In this document: piece after piece, positions 59,938 through 64,000 of the stretch
How the letters are laid out: each line of letters begins with the position of its first letter
Position numbering within the stretch: the stretch's first letter is position 1
Origin: Nocardioides insulae DSM 17944
GTDB lineage: Bacteria > Actinomycetota > Actinomycetes > Propionibacteriales > Nocardioidaceae
Direction: 5' to 3'
Length of the DNA stretch: 64,000 nt
Assembly (NCBI RefSeq): GCF_000422825.1
Contig: NZ_AUGU01000017.1
Location: forward strand, 62,001-126,000
Notes under the pieces: generated by a model
What the model was told of the DNA's origin: nothing
The model's input: only the letters and a program-made list of their open reading frames with translations
Database searches by the model: none
Translations under genes and position numbers: made by a program

Positions 59938-60996
59938 ATGCCCAACCCATCACGCCGCTTTGCCATGCCCACCGCGGTTCGGATCGGCCTGGCCGGCTTC
60001 GCCACCTCCGGCGTCCTGCTCTCGGTCGTCGGTCTGCCCGGAGCGACACCCGCCGCCCAAGCCGCCGAACCGGACGCCGTCGCCGACGTCCGCCCATTGC
60101 CGCAGATCCCCGGGGTCGACCTGGAGGAGTCCACCGCCCCGGCCCGGACCCGGGTCGGCCCGCCGATCGTCCGACTGAAGCGTGGGGGCGGCCTGGATGT
60201 GGCCGCTGTGCCCGCACGCGCCGCTGCCGGCAAGTCCGTGGGAGCGGCCGGCTCGCGCGCTCGTACGGCTCGGGTCAAGCGACTGGCCAAGCGCCCGGCC
60301 CAGCGCCCGACGGTCCAGATGGATGCCCGCACGCTGAGCAAGGCGATGGGTGGCACCGTGTCGCTGCACCGCTACCAGGAGCTGGTGCCCGCGTTCAACA
60401 AGGCCCTCGCCGCCGCCCACGCCAACACCGTGCGACGGGTCGCCATGTTCACCGCCCAGGTCGGCCACGAGTCGGTGGGGCTGAAGTACATGGAGGAGAT
60501 CGCCTCCGGCGCGGACTACAACGGCCGTGTCGACCTGGGCAACACCCATCCCGGCGACGGGGAGCGGTTCAAGGGCCGTGGCCCGATCCAGGTCACCGGG
60601 CGACACAACTACCGCGAGGTCAGCCGGTGGGCCTACCGCCAGGGCCTCGTTCCCACGCGTGACTACTTCGTCGAGCATCCCGGTCGGTTGGCCTCGGACC
60701 GCCAGGGGTTCAAGGGCGTGGTCTGGTACTGGACCCAGGCCCGTGACATGAACTCCTACGCCGATGACAAGGACATCGTCGGCGCGACCGAGGCCGTCAA
60801 CGGTGGCACCAATGGCCTCGAGGACCGCGTCGCCCGGTGGCACCGCGCCCTGGACATGGGCGACGAACTGCTCGGGAAGGACCAGGGCAAGCACGCCGGC
60901 AGGGCCCACAAGAAGGCTCACAAGAAGGCCCACGTGAAGGCCCACAAGAAGGCGCATCTGAAGGCACGCGCGAAGGGCAACAACAAGCGGTCCTGA
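59938..60996 (+). CDS. Secreted GH19-like muralytic enzyme with Lys/His-rich tail
   Basis: 352 residues from an ATG at 59938, right after the riboswitch. A signal peptide ends near Ala43. A basic Ala/Arg linker leads to a catalytic domain (about 128-300) of the GH19 chitinase/lysozyme type: AMFTAQVGHESVGLKYMEEI with Glu178 as likely acid, then ERFKGRGPIQVTGRHNYREVSRW and VWYWTQARDMNSYADD. The last 35 residues repeat AHKKAHKKA-type units ending in GNNKRS, strongly positive and likely to bind wall polymers. Expected role: peptidoglycan or chitin-like polysaccharide cleavage in the wall under c-di-AMP control. Confidence 0.88.
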   Translation: MPNPSRRFAMPTAVRIGLAGFATSGVLLSVVGLPGATPAAQAAEPDAVADVRPLPQIPGVDLEESTAPARTRVGPPIVRLKRGGGLDVAAVPARAAAGKSVGAAGSRARTARVKRLAKRPAQRPTVQMDARTLSKAMGGTVSLHRYQELVPAFNKALAAAHANTVRRVAMFTAQVGHESVGLKYMEEIASGADYNGRVDLGNTHPGDGERFKGRGPIQVTGRHNYREVSRWAYRQGLVPTRDYFVEHPGRLASDRQGFKGVVWYWTQARDMNSYADDKDIVGATEAVNGGTNGLEDRVARWHRALDMGDELLGKDQGKHAGRAHKKAHKKAHVKAHKKAHLKARAKGNNKRS

Positions 60997-61021
60997 TCCG
61001 TCGGATCGGGACGGCACGCCC

Positions 61022-61062
61022 CCGGCCGGGTCGGTCTGCGGCCGCCACGGCTGCCCGGCCGG
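61022..61062 (+). terminator. GC-rich hairpin after the muralytic gene
   Basis: CCGGCCGGG (61022-61030) pairs perfectly with CCCGGCCGG (61054-61062) around a 23-nt loop, 26 bp after the stop codon. No T tract is present. Confidence 0.6.
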
Positions 61063-61212
61063 CCTCGGGGACGCCGAACCAGACGGGTGGGAGCGCGCGG
61101 GCCCGCGCTCCGGGCCATTGCCCGAATGCGTGCGATCGCTTAGGTTCTGCTGGTGTGATCCTGGCCACTCGGTGGCCGTGCCGGGACCGACCCTCACGCC
61201 GAAAGGGACCCG

Positions 61213-62541
61213 ATGACCATCACCACGCCCGAGCTCCACCGACGCACCTCGGCCCAGAAGATCGACCTGCCGCAGATCTACGGCAGCATCGACTTCGACA
61301 CCCTGCCGTTCCGGTTCACCACCGACCTCGACGTTCCGGCGCAGATGCGGCCGGAGCTGGAGTCGATGCGCGCCCGGCTGCTGGCCAACGAGGAGCTCGT
61401 CGCCCGCATCGCCGGCTACACGATGCTCGGCGACCGCTACGGCGACGCCTATGCGGCGCTGATGGGTGAGCGCGGCTTCAAGCCGCTGGTCGACATGCTG
61501 GTCCAGGCCTGCGACCACGGTCTCGCCTCGGTCGAGGACGCGCCGCAGGAACTCGTCGACCTGATCCACGACATGGAGCACGTGCCCGCGTGGATCGACC
61601 TGGGTCTGGTACGCCGGGGAGCCGAGCTGGACCGGTTGGAGTCGGCGTTCATCCTCCCCTTCGTGATCCGCGGTGCCCTGCTCGGCACGTTCATGAACAC
61701 CTACGCCGCGCTGCCGATGGCGATCACCGGTGCACTCTCGGAGCGTACGGCGGGCAAGCGGGCCAACGAGACCGCCGCCTTCTTCATCTCCTCGGTGCTG
61801 CCCGGCGCACTCGAGCGGGACGGTGCCGCCTTCAGATCCGCGGCGATGGTGCGGCTCATGCACTCGATGGTCCGCTTCAACATCATGAAGCGCAGCAAGT
61901 GGGACAGCAGCGTGTACGGCGTCCCGATCCCGCAGGCGGACCAGATGCCGGCCGGTTTCATGCCGGCCTTCCTGCTGGCGGTGAAGGCGCTGCAGGAGGA
62001 GCGGCCCTTCACCGAGGACGAGCGCGCCCGGGTCGAGTTCTCCCGCTACCGCTGCTACCTCCTCGGCGTCCCTGAGGACCTGCTCCCCACCGAGCCGCGG
62101 GCCATCCTGGAGACGATGGCGACCCGAAGCGCCACCCTGCGCCAGGACTTCGACGACGACACCTGCGGTCGGCTGGTGCGCGCCACCATGAGCGCCGAGA
62201 TCGAGCGGGACCAGAGCCGGATGACCCGGTTCCGGACGCCGTTCGAACGAAGCGCGTCCAAGATCTTCCTGGTCAAGAACTATCTCGACGGCGAGGAGGC
62301 CAGGGCCGAGGCGATGGGCGTGCCGATCACCCGCGCCGACAGGCTCCGGGCCGCGGTGACCTTCGGCTACATCGCCGCCCGCGTGATCCCGTTCGGATGG
62401 GCCCGGCGGGTCCCTGGGCTCCGCGTGCTCGCGGATCGGCAGATGGTCCGCACGGTGGAGAAGGTGCTTCGGCGCTACAGCGGCGCCGAGTTCGAGACCG
62501 ACGCGTCGTCGTACGCACATCACGGCACGAAGGCGGGCTGA
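61213..62541 (+). CDS. MpaB/latex-clearing-type oxygenase (DUF2236) family protein
   Basis: 442 residues. FDTLPFRFTTD leads in; RRGAELDRLESAFILPFVIRGALLGTFMNTYAA contains a long hydrophobic helix, and VRLMHSMVRFNIMKRSKWDSSVYGVPIPQADQ carries the His and Arg expected around the heme in latex-clearing-type proteins. The C-terminal quarter is helical and basic. No signal peptide is seen. It could oxidise a long-chain or terpenoid substrate. The ATG at 61213 has GAAAGGGA upstream. It is divergent in sequence and longer than the relative at 42974-43939. Confidence 0.84.
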   Translation: MTITTPELHRRTSAQKIDLPQIYGSIDFDTLPFRFTTDLDVPAQMRPELESMRARLLANEELVARIAGYTMLGDRYGDAYAALMGERGFKPLVDMLVQACDHGLASVEDAPQELVDLIHDMEHVPAWIDLGLVRRGAELDRLESAFILPFVIRGALLGTFMNTYAALPMAITGALSERTAGKRANETAAFFISSVLPGALERDGAAFRSAAMVRLMHSMVRFNIMKRSKWDSSVYGVPIPQADQMPAGFMPAFLLAVKALQEERPFTEDERARVEFSRYRCYLLGVPEDLLPTEPRAILETMATRSATLRQDFDDDTCGRLVRATMSAEIERDQSRMTRFRTPFERSASKIFLVKNYLDGEEARAEAMGVPITRADRLRAAVTFGYIAARVIPFGWARRVPGLRVLADRQMVRTVEKVLRRYSGAEFETDASSYAHHGTKAG

Positions 62542-62565
62542 GACCGGCACCAACCGACCGTGAGG

Positions 62566-63192
62566 TCAGGCCCTCCGCATCGGGGCGGGGACGGGTGAGA
62601 GGTAGCTGATCATCATGGTGACCAGCTCCTCGACGAACTCGTCCCGGCCGATGTCGGGCTGGTCCAGCATGTAGTCCACCGCGAGGTGGCGGATCGTGCG
62701 GATCAGCATCCAGGCCGCCGTGTCCGGCCGCATGCCGGGGCGGAGGTGCACAGCCTGCGTGCGCCAACGCTCCACGATCATCGCGTGGATGCGCTGCTCC
62801 AACTCTGCGAACTTGCTGGCCTCGCCCAGTTCAGGGGTCGTGTCGATCACGGCTCGCAGGAACGCCGGATCGAAGTCCAGCGCGTCGAGCAGAGCGCGGA
62901 TCGCACGCCCGAGGTTGTCGGCGAGCGACTCGTCCTCGCGGACCTCCAGGTGCTCCTCGATCCGGTGGGCGAGCCGTTCGGAGAAGCGCTGGACGACCGC
63001 CTGGACCACGGCCTCCTTGTTCGGGAAGTACTGGTAGATCGAGCCCGCACTGACTCCCGCCTGCCTGGCGATCCGGTTCGTGGAGGCACCGTCGAACCCG
63101 GACTCCACCAGCACCACCTGGGCCGCGTCGAGGATCCGCGTGACCATCTCCCGCGAACGCTGCTGCTGGGGACTCTTCCGCACCGCGACCAC
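62566..63192 (-). CDS. TetR/AcrR family regulator
   Basis: 208 residues with a clear helix-turn-helix: SREMVTRILDAAQVVLVESGFDGASTNRIARQAGVSAGSIYQYFPNKEAVVQAVVQRF (about 13-70). The C-terminal domain is of the TetR_C type with a motif VDYMLDQPDIGRDEFVEELVTMMISYL. It lies 132 bp downstream of the short-chain fatty acid transporter gene on the same strand and convergent with the MpaB-like gene, with 24 bp between. No operator was identified upstream. Confidence 0.92.
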   Translation of the reverse strand: MVAVRKSPQQQRSREMVTRILDAAQVVLVESGFDGASTNRIARQAGVSAGSIYQYFPNKEAVVQAVVQRFSERLAHRIEEHLEVREDESLADNLGRAIRALLDALDFDPAFLRAVIDTTPELGEASKFAELEQRIHAMIVERWRTQAVHLRPGMRPDTAAWMLIRTIRHLAVDYMLDQPDIGRDEFVEELVTMMISYLSPVPAPMRRA

Positions 63193-63324
63193 TGCGACCT
63201 CCTCGACCGGCCCACCCTACTGAGGCTGGCCGCCCGCCGGCGTCCCGGAACCGACCTCGGGTTCCGAACCTCCGGCCTGCGTACAGTCGCGGCGCGGACG
63301 GCGTCCGCGGCGCGTCGGATCAGG

Positions 63325-64000
63325 TCAGCCGGCCCCGACCAGCAGTAGCGTCCCGCCGAAGACCACTCCGGTGAAGACGAGGACGATGCTGGTGTAGCCG
63401 AGGATGTCGCGCACCCGCAGGCCGGCGACGGCCAGCAGCGGCACCGCCCAGAACGGCTGGATCATGTTCGTCCACTGGTCGCCGTACGCGATCGCCATGA
63501 TCACCACGGGCTGGGCCACGTCCAGCGACTGGGCGGCCGTGGCGAAGATCGGGGCCTGCAGCGCGAACTGCCCGCCGCCGGAGGGCACGAAGATGTTGAG
63601 CAGGCCGGCGGACAGGAACGCGAACAGCCCGAGTGTCCCGGGCGAGGCCGCGTCGACCACCCAGTTGCTGAGCTTCTCGGCCAGTCCGGTGCTCATCATC
63701 GCCGCGATGCCGGCGTACAACGGGTACTGGAGGAGCACGTCGACGACGGTGCGGCCGCCCCGGGCCACCAGGGTGCCGAGCTGGCGGGCGTTGGCCACGA
63801 TCAGCAGGATCAGGCACAGGAAGGTCCAGTTGACGATGTCGAGGGTCAGGTCGAAGCCCTCGTCCATGAAGTAGATGACCAGGTAGAGGCCGAGCAGCAC
63901 CCCGAGCACCGTGGTCACCAGGCGCGAGGTCTCCAATCGGTCGGCCGGCGAGCCGGCCTCCTGGGCCACCGCCTCCCCGCTCTCACTGGACTCCTTCCCG
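63325..64000 (-). CDS. Short-chain fatty acid transporter (AtoE-like), C-terminal part
   Basis: The last 224 or so residues of a gene that enters from the right edge. Hydrophobic segments alternate with family landmarks: FDLTLDIVNWTFLCLILLI, LLQYPLYAGIAAMMSTGLA, FLSAGLLNIFVPSGGGQFALQAPIF and AIAYGDQWTNMIQPFWAVPLLAVAGLRVRDILGY, which is the closing signature of AtoE/short-chain fatty acid permeases. It should bring acetoacetate or butyrate-type acids into the cell. The start is outside the window. Confidence 0.9.
   Translation of the reverse strand, partial: GKESSESGEAVAQEAGSPADRLETSRLVTTVLGVLLGLYLVIYFMDEGFDLTLDIVNWTFLCLILLIVANARQLGTLVARGGRTVVDVLLQYPLYAGIAAMMSTGLAEKLSNWVVDAASPGTLGLFAFLSAGLLNIFVPSGGGQFALQAPIFATAAQSLDVAQPVVIMAIAYGDQWTNMIQPFWAVPLLAVAGLRVRDILGYTSIVLVFTGVVFGGTLLLVGAG

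Noticed and set aside
59950..62553. An 867-codon open frame on the minus strand
   Set aside because: It is opposite the GH19-like and MpaB-like genes, both supported by motifs; no recognisable protein features.

Overview
The window is 64 kb of high-GC, gene-dense DNA with frequent GTG starts, Shine-Dalgarno sites of the GGAGG type, several probably leaderless genes, and families typical of Actinomycetota (an Rpf muralytic enzyme, an actinobacterial-type c-di-AMP riboswitch, DtxR/IdeR iron boxes, a DrrAB-type exporter, an MpaB/DUF2236 pair, an MMPL transporter). The mix is most like a free-living Nocardioides-type member of the Propionibacteriales; that placement is inference from gene content, not from a marker gene. 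No rRNA, tRNA, CRISPR array, intact insertion sequence or prophage was seen.

Layout. 0-5 kb: the start of a FAD oxidoreductase running off the left edge, a condensation-domain/GNAT fusion, an alpha/beta hydrolase, a methyltransferase, a glyoxalase-fold protein and a small lipoprotein. 5-13.2 kb: an iron-siderophore uptake locus made of ATPase, binding lipoprotein and a fused double permease on the minus strand, and a siderophore-interacting reductase on the plus strand. Each transcription unit starts with an almost identical iron box, with a serine hydrolase, an M23-type protein and a thioesterase lying between. 13-26.7 kb: metabolic and membrane genes (acyl-CoA dehydrogenase, FUSC transporter, FMN glutamate synthase-like protein, MBL hydrolase, DrrAB exporter, several VOC proteins, YbaK-TusA-thioesterase cluster, YnfA, a flippase-like protein).

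26.8-36.5 kb: two NarL/DesK-type two-component systems (one with an unusual two-module kinase, the other overlapping and downstream of an MMPL exporter), plus a divergent LysR/EamA pair. 36.6-41.2 kb: a pentapeptide-DinB fusion, a lipoprotein, a small CxxC protein, a decayed gene fragment and a lower-GC gene with a PD-(D/E)XK-like core, which looks like the most recently acquired part of the window. 41.3-46 kb: acyl-CoA synthetase, MpaB-like protein, a 50-residue Cys-rich protein, and a TetR regulator facing a homocysteine methyltransferase gene across two spaced operators. 46.2-49.3 kb: a two-gene unit of an intracellular subtilase and an uncharacterised alpha/beta hydrolase.

49.4-55.8 kb: an EamA transporter preceded by a coupled 26-codon reading frame, a third two-component system, a membrane protein and gnd. 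56.3-64 kb: a SulP transporter, an RpfB-like resuscitation factor and, divergently, a c-di-AMP riboswitch followed by a secreted GH19-like muralytic enzyme with a Lys/His-rich tail; then a second MpaB-like protein, a TetR regulator and the end of a short-chain fatty acid transporter. The strongest candidates for a new system are the subtilase/hydrolase operon, the riboswitch-controlled GH19 enzyme and the duplicated-module kinase. All functional calls rest on motifs read by eye; no database search was possible.
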